DNA of 39,743 bases. Origin: Bacteroidota bacterium. GTDB lineage: Bacteria > Bacteroidota > Bacteroidia > Bacteroidales > Tenuifilaceae. The notes beneath the pieces were generated by a model that ran no database searches, was not told the DNA's origin, and saw only the letters and a program-made list of their open reading frames with translations. Both the position numbers and the translations under genes were made by a program. Positions 14,542 to 23,196 of this stretch are shown one piece after another (position 1 is the stretch's first letter; each line of letters begins with the position of its first letter). Location: positions 1 through 39,743 of the forward strand of contig JAKQKB010000169.1 of assembly GCA_029560875.1 (NCBI GenBank), written 5' to 3'.

Positions 14542-16939
14542 AAAATTCTTTTTTGCTGCTCTTGGTGCGGCACTTCTTTCGTTTAATGCTTTTGGGCAAA
14601 ACGTTGTATTCCAAGGAACAGTTGTTGATTCCGAAACCAATCAAACCTTGGAGAATGCTACTATTTCAGCCACATCGGAAGGTGGAGCGTACAATACGTT
14701 AACCAACCTAAAGGGTCAATTCTCAGTATCACTTCCTAAAGGAAATTACAACCTTACAATCAGAGTTTTAGGTTATAGTTCAATATCGAAGGATATCAAC
14801 ATTACCGATAACTCCAACCAAACATTTGCTCTCCAGCAACAACCAATTGCTATTGGCGAAATTGTTGTGTCGAGTATGCGGGTAAACAGAAAGATAAAAG
14901 AACTTCCAACCCCGTTAGCTGTTGTAGAATCGCAGAGCATACAGAAACAATCGGCCATAACGCTATCGAACGTGTTAGCCAATGAACCCGGAATTGCGAT
15001 GGGCAGCGACGGTGTTTGGGCTACGAACATCAACATTCGTGGCTTAAGCGAGAATAGGCTGGTTACACTGATTGATGGCAATAGGGTTGAAACAGCCACC
15101 GATTTAACCGCATCGCTCAGTATGGTTGATGTTAATGATATTGATAGAATTGAAGTTGTTAAAGGAGCACAATCGTCGCTTTATGGAACTGGTGCAATGG
15201 GTGGAATTGTAAATATTTTCACGAAGGATGGATACTTTGGCGATAAGTTTCACCTATCAGGCAATGTGATTTCGGGTTTCGCATCGGCAAATAGTAATTT
15301 CAACGAGCATATCGATATTAACGCTGGTTCAAAGAGTTGGTTCGCCCGTGTTGGTGGCACATTCAATACTGCCGATGACATTAGAACACCCGATGGAATT
15401 CTACCAAATAGTCAGTTCACCACAAACAACTTCTCAGCAAAAGTTGGAGTAAAACCTTTCAGCAACAACACACTTAAAGTACAATACCAGCGTAATGGTT
15501 CAACCGATGTTGGTATTCCTGGCGGAAGTGCATTTCCAGGCCCAGCAACTGCAACCTACTCTAACATTTACCGACAACTTATTGCAGCAAACTACGAAAT
15601 AACCGATATATCGGACAAATTGCAATCCTTGAAGTTCAGCTATTTCAACCAGTTTATTAAGCGCGATGTGGAGATGTACCCCAACACAGTAATCAACACA
15701 ACCCTTCCTAATGGAAATACACAGCGTCAAACACCCACACTATTTGTTCCTATTGGTAAGCACCAAACTCACGGGGCTCAAATTCAAAGCAACTGGAGTT
15801 TAAGCGATAAAAATACACTAATTGTAGGGATTGATTCCTGGGCACGTTGGTTAAACACCGAGCGAACAAAATATGTTACAGTTGAAGTATTCAACCCTTC
15901 GGGAACATTGCTTGCTACAAACTACCTTGTAAGAGGCGAAACACCAATACCTAGTTCGATGTTTGCCAGTGCTGGCTTGTTTGTACAGGATGAGGCTAAA
16001 CTGATGGACGATAAGTTGACCATTATTCTTGGCGGACGAATCGATGGGGTTTACGTTAAGAATGATTCAGTTTACGATGTTGATTATATCATTACAAACG
16101 GGACAATTAATAACACTCCTGCTACTCAACGTTTAGTTTTTGAGGAAGGAACAGAAAATGGTATTTCGTGGAGCGCCAATGCTGGCGCAATTTATAGATT
16201 AGTTGATGATATTGATTTATCGGCAAACTTCTCGCGCTCGTTCAGAGCACCATCGCTGGAAGAGCGGTTTAAGTATATCGACCTTGGCAACTCGGTTCGA
16301 CTAGGCGACCCTGAACTAAAACCCGAAAGTGGCTATTCTGCCGATTTTGGTTTGAAAATTTGGAAACCCAAATTCAACTTACAGGTTGGCGCATTCACCA
16401 ACTGGCTATCGAATATGATTGTTGAAACTCCCGGTGAGTTCACCTACACCCTAGCATCGGGCGTGACCAATACAGTTCCTGCATTAATCAACGCTAACGT
16501 TAGCAAGGCATTCCTTTATGGGATAGATTTTGGATTCCAGTACAACTTCCACAAAGGATTTGTAGTGTTTGGTTCTGGAGCCTACGTTCGTGGCGAGGAT
16601 ACCAACACCGATACCAACCTACCCCAAATTCCACCAATGAATGGCCGACTGGGATTACGCTACAACTACCCAAAACTTGGCGCAATTGAATTTACAGCTG
16701 TAGGCGCAAATAAACAGGATAAAGTTGCCGCAGGCGAGGATGAAACTGGCGGATATGTGCGTTACGATATGTCTATCAACTCATCAAAAATCAACCTTGG
16801 CTTTGCGAAGATGCAACTTTTTGCTGGGGTTGATAATATTACCGACAGGAAGTACACCAATCACCTAGCCACAAACCGTGGTAGTATAAGCGTTGAGCCT
16901 GGACGGAATATTTTTGTGAGATTGAATATTGCATTTTAA
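14534..16939 (+). CDS. TonB-dependent outer-membrane receptor
   Basis: An 801-residue outer-membrane transporter. A signal peptide (1-21) is followed by a carboxypeptidase-D-like regulatory domain (about 24-108), the plug (about 120-235, containing NIRGLSENRLVTLIDGNRVET and RIEVVKGAQSSLYGTGAMGGIVNI), and a beta barrel ending in the usual aromatic FVRLNIAF. There is no SusD partner, so it is likely a single-component receptor for a small ligand such as a siderophore, vitamin or metal chelate. It is coupled to the TM1266-type regulator and placed opposite an ABC importer. Substrate is unknown. Confidence 0.93.
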   Translation: MSKKFFFAALGAALLSFNAFGQNVVFQGTVVDSETNQTLENATISATSEGGAYNTLTNLKGQFSVSLPKGNYNLTIRVLGYSSISKDINITDNSNQTFALQQQPIAIGEIVVSSMRVNRKIKELPTPLAVVESQSIQKQSAITLSNVLANEPGIAMGSDGVWATNINIRGLSENRLVTLIDGNRVETATDLTASLSMVDVNDIDRIEVVKGAQSSLYGTGAMGGIVNIFTKDGYFGDKFHLSGNVISGFASANSNFNEHIDINAGSKSWFARVGGTFNTADDIRTPDGILPNSQFTTNNFSAKVGVKPFSNNTLKVQYQRNGSTDVGIPGGSAFPGPATATYSNIYRQLIAANYEITDISDKLQSLKFSYFNQFIKRDVEMYPNTVINTTLPNGNTQRQTPTLFVPIGKHQTHGAQIQSNWSLSDKNTLIVGIDSWARWLNTERTKYVTVEVFNPSGTLLATNYLVRGETPIPSSMFASAGLFVQDEAKLMDDKLTIILGGRIDGVYVKNDSVYDVDYIITNGTINNTPATQRLVFEEGTENGISWSANAGAIYRLVDDIDLSANFSRSFRAPSLEERFKYIDLGNSVRLGDPELKPESGYSADFGLKIWKPKFNLQVGAFTNWLSNMIVETPGEFTYTLASGVTNTVPALINANVSKAFLYGIDFGFQYNFHKGFVVFGSGAYVRGEDTNTDTNLPQIPPMNGRLGLRYNYPKLGAIEFTAVGANKQDKVAAGEDETGGYVRYDMSINSSKINLGFAKMQLFAGVDNITDRKYTNHLATNRGSISVEPGRNIFVRLNIAF

Positions 16940-16951
16940 ATAAGAAGATAA

Positions 16952-17050
16952 AACCACAAAGGACTCAAAGTAATTCACAAAGGACACAAAGGCATTTTTC
17001 AAGTAAAATACTTTGTGTCCTTTGAGCATCCTTAGGGTGACTTTGTGGTT
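16952..17050. repeat. Long imperfect palindrome (REP-like) between convergent genes
   Basis: An outer stem aaccacaaag (16952-16961) pairs with ctttgtggtt (17041-17050). An inner 14-bp stem caaaggacacaaag (16978-16991) pairs with ctttgtgtcctttg (17011-17024). The arms are built from repeated caaagga words. It lies between the TonB receptor and the nitroreductase, and would serve as a bidirectional terminator. The form suggests a dispersed intergenic repeat; only one copy is visible here. Confidence 0.75.
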
Positions 17051-17079
17051 AAAAACCGCTTTTGTATTTCTTTTTAAGA

Positions 17080-17646
17080 TTAGTACTTATTGAAACTCAC
17101 TACCTCATTAACTGTCTTACGCTTCTTCTCTCGAATCTCCTCGGTTTGTGGATATCCCAAAGTAATAATTAGCGGTACACGTTTAGATTTGGGAATATCG
17201 AGCAGTTTTTTCACAGCCGACTCGTCGAACCAGCCCAGCATACAACTTCCTAATCCTTCGGCTTTTGCCGCAAGGCAAATATGCTCCGCCACAATTCCAA
17301 TATCAATAAGTGGCAAGGTTTTACCTTTCACTAAACTGCCAAACTTTGAGTTGAAGTTGGCTCCCTCCATTACTATTGCTATATGAACTGGCGCCTGCTT
17401 GGTAAAATGGTTAATGCCTAAAACTTTACTTGCAGCAGCATCGGCTAGCTTATTCTTTAGTTCAGGCTCATCAACCACAACAAACTTCCAAGGTTGCGCA
17501 TTGCAAGCCGAAGGTGCCACACGGGCAGCCTCCAATATTCTACTTATTTTCTCGCGGCTTATTGGTTCGGGTAAATAACCCCTATCGCTCTGACGGTTGT
17601 TCACCAACCAGTAAAAGTACTCGTTCAAATTAGGATTTGTAAACAT
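17080..17646 (-). CDS. Nitroreductase family flavoprotein
   Basis: FMN-dependent NAD(P)H oxidoreductase of 188 residues. The FMN-binding start NRQSDRGYLPEPISREKI (17-34) has the usual 'R-S-x-R-x-F/Y' form. The segment ARVAPSACNAQPWKFVVV (42-59) is the second FMN block, and GLGSCMLGWFDESAVKKLL (131-149) covers the dimer/FMN region. Natural substrates are not predictable (quinones, nitro compounds, enals). It overlaps the NAD(P)-binding protein gene by 17 nt, with that gene upstream, so the two form a coupled pair. Confidence 0.88.
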   Translation of the reverse strand: MFTNPNLNEYFYWLVNNRQSDRGYLPEPISREKISRILEAARVAPSACNAQPWKFVVVDEPELKNKLADAAASKVLGINHFTKQAPVHIAIVMEGANFNSKFGSLVKGKTLPLIDIGIVAEHICLAAKAEGLGSCMLGWFDESAVKKLLDIPKSKRVPLIITLGYPQTEEIREKKRKTVNEVVSFNKY

Positions 17647-18286
17647 CGGCCATTTGTTTTAAAACGTTGGACTCCACTGTTATTGTTCCCGAGGATGATA
17701 GCGCAAGCATCACCATACTTTTTGCAACATCAACAGCATAAATTCCCTTATACTTGCGTAAAGGGCCAACAAATATAAAACCAAATACCTTATAAAAGAA
17801 TACCCCAACCTTTTCGCCAAATCTAAACTCATCCCTTTTGCCCAAGAGCAGCGATGGACGCACAATTCCACAAAGTGTAAATCCATACTGTTTCACAGCC
17901 TCCTCCATTTGTCCCTTTGTGCGCAGGTAAAAATTCGACGATTCGGCATTAGCACCAATTGAACTCACCACCAATAAACGTTTTGCACCAGCAGCCTTTG
18001 CTCGTTGAGCAATTGTTTGCACCAATTCAAAATCGACCTTTAGGAAAGCCTCCTTGCTGCCAGCTTTCTTCATTGTGGTTCCAATGCAAACATACACATC
18101 ATCAACGTCGGCTGGTAGAGCGAAATCGTTGGTAAGTTCAACCGCACTAACCTTGACTGGCAGGTTACTTGCTGGTTTGCGCATATAGGCAAGAACCTTT
18201 ATATAGTTTTTATTGTCCGAAAGTAACTGAAGAAGTTGGTTTCCTATTAAACCTGTACTTCCAAAAACGGCGGCTACTCTTTCCAT
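17630..18286 (-). CDS. NAD(P)-binding protein, atypical SDR (TIP30/HTATIP2-like)
   Basis: A 218-residue Rossmann protein. The dinucleotide loop is GSTGLIG (9-15) in VAAVFGSTGLIGNQLL. VYVCIGTTMKKAGS near 65-78 and LLVVSSIGANAESSNFYLRTKGQMEEAV around 104-131 match the atypical-SDR/TIP30 group (S...YxxxK becomes Y-x-R-T-K). LCGIVRPSLLLG follows. The cellular reaction is unknown; such proteins reduce or bind NADPH-linked substrates. It precedes and overlaps the nitroreductase. Confidence 0.85.
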   Translation of the reverse strand: MERVAAVFGSTGLIGNQLLQLLSDNKNYIKVLAYMRKPASNLPVKVSAVELTNDFALPADVDDVYVCIGTTMKKAGSKEAFLKVDFELVQTIAQRAKAAGAKRLLVVSSIGANAESSNFYLRTKGQMEEAVKQYGFTLCGIVRPSLLLGKRDEFRFGEKVGVFFYKVFGFIFVGPLRKYKGIYAVDVAKSMVMLALSSSGTITVESNVLKQMADVYKS

Positions 18287-18345
18287 ATTTTTATTTTTTA
18301 AAAGGAAAATAACATCGAATTTTCAAATTAAAGTCACCATTTAAA

Positions 18346-20031
18346 TTAATATCCTGCAGCCTGCCCATCCTTTCTTGATTCCGATGCTCCAATGTACACG
18401 CCATTCTTTGCATCGAACATAATTGCCTGATAACCGCCATATCCATCTAAACTATAGGATACTTTATGTCCTCTCTCCAAGAGTTTCCTTACCTGCTGAT
18501 AATCGAAACCTGATTCAAGGTAAACAGTTCCACCATCGGTCATTCGCTCATCGGTTGGCTCGGAACTACCCTCGTGTTGAATTCTTGGTGCATCGCCTGC
18601 TTCCTGAAGATTCATCCCAAAATCAATCAAATTTACTACAATTTGAGCGTGCCCCTGAGGTTGCATTCCTCCACCCATAACACCAAAACTAATGTAGGGT
18701 TTTCCATCCTTAGTAATAAATCCGGGAATAATAGTGTGAAATGGGCGTTTCCCCGGTTCGTAAACATTGGGATGACCTTCGGTCAACGAAAACATCTCGC
18801 CCCTATCTTGCAGAATAAAACCCAAGCCAGTTGGCGTCATTCCAGAACCCATTCCACGGTAATTGCTCTGAATGAGAGAGACCATATTACCCTCGAAGTC
18901 TGCCACTGTAAGGTAAATTGTGTTTCCTGTTTGTAAAACTCCCGCATCGTAACTGCGTGCGGACTTATTGAGGTTGACTAACTTGGCTCGCTCTTTTGCG
19001 TATTCCTTGGAGATTAACTGTTTGTATGGAATCTTAACAAAATCGGGGTCGGCGTAGTAACGTGCTCTATCCTCAAATGCAAGTTTCTTTGCTTCAATGA
19101 AAAGGTGCATATACTCTGCACTACCAAATCCCATCGATTTTATATCGTACTGCTCAAGGATATTAAGTATTTGTAGCGTAGCAATTCCTTGTCCATTGGG
19201 AGGTAATTCCCAAACATCGCATCCGCGGTACGATGAAGAAACAGGCTCAATCCATTCCGATTTATGCGCGACCAAATCTTCGTACGATAGAAATCCACCG
19301 TTACGCTTCATATAATCATCAATCGCCTTTGCAATACTGCCCTTATAAAATTCATCTCTACCATTTTTAGCAATCAACTCAAGGGTCTTTGCAAGATAAG
19401 GGTTTTTGAATATTTCGCCTTTGGCGGGAGCCTTTCCGTTGGGCATATAAATCTCGGCAAAACCCTCAAATTCCTTTAACCTATCAGCATTACGTTTCCA
19501 GTAGTACGCAATCAGTTCTGAAACAGGAAAGCCTTCCTTTGCATAGTTAATTGCTGGCTGTAGGTTCTCCTGCATTTTAAGTTTACCAAATTTGCCATGA
19601 AGTTCAAACCAACCATCAACACAACCTGGAACAGAAACTGGCAGAGGTCCAAGTGCAGGAATATGTTTAATACCCTTATCCTTGAAATATTTTAACGTAA
19701 GCGATTTAGGCGAACGCCCGCTTGCGTTTAATCCGTAAAGTTTCTGAGTTTTTGCATCCCACACAATTGCAAATAAGTCGCCACCAATGCCATTGCCAGT
19801 TGGTTCAACTAACCCGAGCATTGCATTTGCAGCAATAGCAGCATCAACAGCAGAACCACCTTTTTTCAATATATCAATGGCCACCTGCGAAGCCAAAGGT
19901 TGGCTTGTGCAAGCCATACCATGCTGGGCAATAACCTCGGAACGAGTTGCAAAGGTAAGCCCTGTCATTCTATCTTGCCCGTATGCCATAGTGCTTAAAG
20001 TTAGAACTAATAAGGTTAATGTTTGTTTCAT
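18346..20031 (-). CDS. ggt: Gamma-glutamyltransferase family N-terminal nucleophile hydrolase
   Basis: A secreted 561-residue precursor that should cleave itself into large and small subunits. The N-terminal hydrophobic segment ending MAYGQ (1-19) is a signal peptide. The large-subunit marks are MACTSQPLASQVAIDILKKG and NGIGGDLFAIV (80-90). The nucleophile is T371, in GNTIYLTVADFEGNMVSLIQS; classic GGTs have TTHYSVVD at this point, and this TIYLTVAD version is found in the YwrD-like branch. The oxyanion block is FGVMGGGMQPQGHAQ. It would hydrolyse or transfer the gamma-glutamyl group of glutathione or related compounds in the periplasm. Transcribed alone. Confidence 0.9.
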   Translation of the reverse strand: MKQTLTLLVLTLSTMAYGQDRMTGLTFATRSEVIAQHGMACTSQPLASQVAIDILKKGGSAVDAAIAANAMLGLVEPTGNGIGGDLFAIVWDAKTQKLYGLNASGRSPKSLTLKYFKDKGIKHIPALGPLPVSVPGCVDGWFELHGKFGKLKMQENLQPAINYAKEGFPVSELIAYYWKRNADRLKEFEGFAEIYMPNGKAPAKGEIFKNPYLAKTLELIAKNGRDEFYKGSIAKAIDDYMKRNGGFLSYEDLVAHKSEWIEPVSSSYRGCDVWELPPNGQGIATLQILNILEQYDIKSMGFGSAEYMHLFIEAKKLAFEDRARYYADPDFVKIPYKQLISKEYAKERAKLVNLNKSARSYDAGVLQTGNTIYLTVADFEGNMVSLIQSNYRGMGSGMTPTGLGFILQDRGEMFSLTEGHPNVYEPGKRPFHTIIPGFITKDGKPYISFGVMGGGMQPQGHAQIVVNLIDFGMNLQEAGDAPRIQHEGSSEPTDERMTDGGTVYLESGFDYQQVRKLLERGHKVSYSLDGYGGYQAIMFDAKNGVYIGASESRKDGQAAGY

Positions 20032-20116
20032 TGGTTCTGGGGTAATATGTTATTAGGTTATTAAGATAAGAAGTTATTGGGTAAAAGAGAAAATAAGTTG
20101 GATGAATTAAAACAAT

Positions 20117-20158
20117 AAAAACAAAAGAGGCCAACCTTGCTGGCTGGCCTCTTGTTTT
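20117..20158 (-). terminator. Intrinsic terminator of M16 peptidase gene
   Basis: Stem-loop aaaacaaaagaggcca (20117-20132) with tggcctcttgtttt (20145-20158), allowing a 2-nt bulge, immediately after the peptidase stop at 20160. On the minus strand the stem is followed by a T-rich run. A good terminator. Confidence 0.8.
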
Positions 20159-20159
20159 A

Positions 20160-23069
20160 TTAGTAACCGAAAATATCCTCGAGGGTTAACTTGGTAACTG
20201 GACCATAAAGTTGCTCCAACTTACCAAAGTCCATATCGGCTTCTTTACCAAGAATTACATAGGTTTTTGATTTACCTTTAACGTATTGTTCCTGGAATTT
20301 CTTAACATCACTCAATGTAAATGTTGGAATTTTCTCAAACATTACCTTGCGTATATCAGTATTCCAACCCATTTCCTTTGCACTTACATAACTCCAGAGT
20401 AAATCCATTTTTTCTGTTCTGTTTGTGCGAATATCTGAGATTGCAGATTCTTTCGATAAGTTAAAGCCTAATTCAACCTCAGGCATATCGTTAAACAACT
20501 CGTTGAATGCGTTGAAAGCATCAACAATCTTATCGTTTTGTGTTGCAATGTAACTGGTATTAACGAATACTCTATCGGGTTTAGATGGTGTGTTGAAACG
20601 AGCACGTGCGGTATATGCCAAGCCTCTCTTCTCACGTAATTCTTGGAATACAATAGCATTCATACCACCACCAAAATAATCGTTATAAACGCTAACAATT
20701 GGATAAAGCTCAAACGAATAAGGAACACTCTTGGAGATAGTTTGAAGGTAGGATTGTTTAGCCTCATAATGAGTAAAAACAACTCTATCCTTAGGAGTAT
20801 CTAATTCAACAAACTTCTTATTTAAAGGAGTAGCGTTAAACTTCTTAGGTAATTTATGATAGTTAGTAAGCATTTTCTTCAAATCGGATTGATTTGCAGT
20901 ACCATAGTAAAGAACTGTATGAGGATAAGTACTTAAAGCCTTTACCTTTTGAATCAACACCTCTGGAGTTAATGCTTTTAACTGTTCTTCTGATAAAATG
21001 TAGTTAAATGGATTTTCAGCACCGTAAGTTGCATAACTCACTAATGCCCTAAATACAGTTGATTGGTTCTTCTTTGAATCGTTACGTGCCTTAAGTTGAT
21101 TTGCAACGTACGATTTTAATGCTTCAGCATCGGGTTTGCTATCGTTAAGCAACGATTCCATCAAAGACATTGCTTTTTCAGAATTTTCACTTAAACCGTA
21201 AAGGTTAATCTGAATCTCCTCGTCAGAAACCGACACATTAAAAGTGCAAGCTAATTTATAGAACTCTTGGCTTACTTGATCGGCGGTTAGTTTTGATGTT
21301 CCTAAAAGTTGAATATAATCAGCAGCATGAGCAAGAGCTGGATCGCTTAAACGACCAAATGGGAAATGGTAAACCATTCGGAAAACTCCATTCTCGATGT
21401 TTTTATTATAAAGAACCTCAACATCCTTATTCAGATTGAATTTTGTAATATCCTTTTTATAATCAACAAAAACAGGCTCAATAGACTTAACAGTAGAACT
21501 TTTGATTTTCTTTAGGAAATCAGATTCAACATCTCTGTTAATATGAACTGGAGTAATTGCAGGCTTAGCAACCTTAGCCACATCTTCGGGTTTTCCTTGA
21601 CGCTTGTAAACCACAACGTAGTTGTTTCCAAGTTTTTCGTTGGCAAATTTCACAATTTGATCCTTGGTGATTTTTTCTAACCTAGAAATTGATGATACAG
21701 CATCAGCCCAATTGATTCTATTGAGATATGCCATATACATCATACTTGCACGGCCACGGCCACTCTCAAGCATATTCATCATGCTTAACTTTTGGTTGTT
21801 GATTGCTGCTTCAAGCATCCAATCGGGAAAATCACCTTTTTTCAACAGTTCAACTTGTTGTAATAGTAGGTCTTTAACCTCATCAAGGCTTTGACCTTTT
21901 TTATTTCTGCCAGAAAGTTGAAGCATTGAATAATCAACCATTGATCTACCAAAAGCTGAGCAGCCAAGAGTTACCTGTTTTTTGTTGATATTCAAGTCAA
22001 CTAAACCAGCCTTACGGTTAAATAAAATGGATGAAATAAGGTCTAGCATATCCTTATCAGCGGAATTCGCACCATTGAATCGGAAACCTATACTTATATT
22101 CTCAGCCTCAAGACCAGTAGTTTCCAATACTACAGGGGTAGTTATTGGCTCTTCTGGTTTAAATTTGAACTCAGGTAATTCAACAGGCTTTAAACCGCCA
22201 AAATATTTGTCAACAATTTTAATTGCCTCATCGGGGTTAAAATCGCCAGCCAAAACAACCGCAAAGTTGTTTGGAACATAGTACTGGGCAAAAAACTCAC
22301 GGATATTTTTCATCGAAGGGTTCTTCAAATGCTCAGCTTCACCAAGAGTAGTTTGCTGCCCGTAAGGGTGGTTAGGATATAATCCTTTCATCATTAACTC
22401 ACTGGCCTTGCGACCATCATTGGTAAGCGACATGTTTTTCTCCTCGTAAACAGTCTCTAACTCAGTATGGAACAGACGAAGTACATTTTGGCTAAACCGT
22501 TTAGATTGGATTAAAGCCCAATTTTCGAGTTGATTGTTTGGAATATTCTCAATGTAAACCGTGTAATCGTTAGAGGTTCCAGCATTTGTTCCAGTAGAAC
22601 CAATAGAAGCCATCAACTTATCGTATTCATTAGGGATGGCTAATTTTGAAGCCTCGAACGAAATACTATCAATTACATGATAAATCGCTGCTCTCTTATC
22701 AGGATCAGTCTCAACCCTATAAACCTCAAATAGCGATTCAATTTTATCGATTAGAACCTTTTCCTTCTCCCAATCCATAGTTCCAAACTCGGGAGTTCCT
22801 TTAAACATCATATGTTCGAAGTAGTGAGCCAATCCAGTTGTTTCTTTAGGATCATTTTTACTTCCAACTCTAACAGGAATGAATGTTTGAATACGTGGTT
22901 CATCTTTTACAACAGACATATACACCTTAAGTCCATTGCTTAATGTATATATGCGAGCATTCAAAGGATCGCCAGGAATGGACTCATACTTGTATTCCTG
23001 AGCAAACAGTAGTGTAGGGATTAAAAATAGAGTAACCCCAAAAAGAAAATTTTTCATAAATAGTTTCAT
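20160..23069 (-). CDS. M16 family zinc metallopeptidase (pitrilysin/insulinase type), two-repeat
   Basis: A 969-residue exported protease. A signal peptide covers about 1-24 (LFLIPTLLFAQ). The zinc motif HXXEH is H82-Y-F-E85-H86 in LAHYFEHMMFKG. The downstream zinc-ligand glutamate lies in ELETVYEEKNM. A second, inactive M16 half (from about 500) carries the usual R/Y substrate residues (GGGMNAIVFQELREKRGLAYTARA). This is the normal length for fused M16 proteins of Bacteroidota, which degrade peptides in the periplasm. Either Met1 or Met5 could be the start. Confidence 0.93.
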   Translation of the reverse strand: MKLFMKNFLFGVTLFLIPTLLFAQEYKYESIPGDPLNARIYTLSNGLKVYMSVVKDEPRIQTFIPVRVGSKNDPKETTGLAHYFEHMMFKGTPEFGTMDWEKEKVLIDKIESLFEVYRVETDPDKRAAIYHVIDSISFEASKLAIPNEYDKLMASIGSTGTNAGTSNDYTVYIENIPNNQLENWALIQSKRFSQNVLRLFHTELETVYEEKNMSLTNDGRKASELMMKGLYPNHPYGQQTTLGEAEHLKNPSMKNIREFFAQYYVPNNFAVVLAGDFNPDEAIKIVDKYFGGLKPVELPEFKFKPEEPITTPVVLETTGLEAENISIGFRFNGANSADKDMLDLISSILFNRKAGLVDLNINKKQVTLGCSAFGRSMVDYSMLQLSGRNKKGQSLDEVKDLLLQQVELLKKGDFPDWMLEAAINNQKLSMMNMLESGRGRASMMYMAYLNRINWADAVSSISRLEKITKDQIVKFANEKLGNNYVVVYKRQGKPEDVAKVAKPAITPVHINRDVESDFLKKIKSSTVKSIEPVFVDYKKDITKFNLNKDVEVLYNKNIENGVFRMVYHFPFGRLSDPALAHAADYIQLLGTSKLTADQVSQEFYKLACTFNVSVSDEEIQINLYGLSENSEKAMSLMESLLNDSKPDAEALKSYVANQLKARNDSKKNQSTVFRALVSYATYGAENPFNYILSEEQLKALTPEVLIQKVKALSTYPHTVLYYGTANQSDLKKMLTNYHKLPKKFNATPLNKKFVELDTPKDRVVFTHYEAKQSYLQTISKSVPYSFELYPIVSVYNDYFGGGMNAIVFQELREKRGLAYTARARFNTPSKPDRVFVNTSYIATQNDKIVDAFNAFNELFNDMPEVELGFNLSKESAISDIRTNRTEKMDLLWSYVSAKEMGWNTDIRKVMFEKIPTFTLSDVKKFQEQYVKGKSKTYVILGKEADMDFGKLEQLYGPVTKLTLEDIFGY

Positions 23070-23146
23070 AAGTAATTTGGGTTAGTTATGGTTATTTGAC
23101 AACAAAATAAAAAAAGGTTTAAACAGCCACTATTTTACTTAAAACA

Positions 23147-23177
23147 TTGTTATTTTTCAAGAAAAGTTATATGTTTA
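23147..23177 (+). promoter_or_regulatory. Promoter candidate of Cache-GAF-PAS gene
   Basis: TTG (23147-23149), 20 nt, then TATGTTTA (23170-23177), one base off TAnnTTTG. It stands about 20 bp before the ATG of the sensor protein. The spacing equals that of the two promoters near 14.1 kb. Confidence 0.45.
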
Positions 23178-23196
23178 GCACTAAATTCCAAAAATT

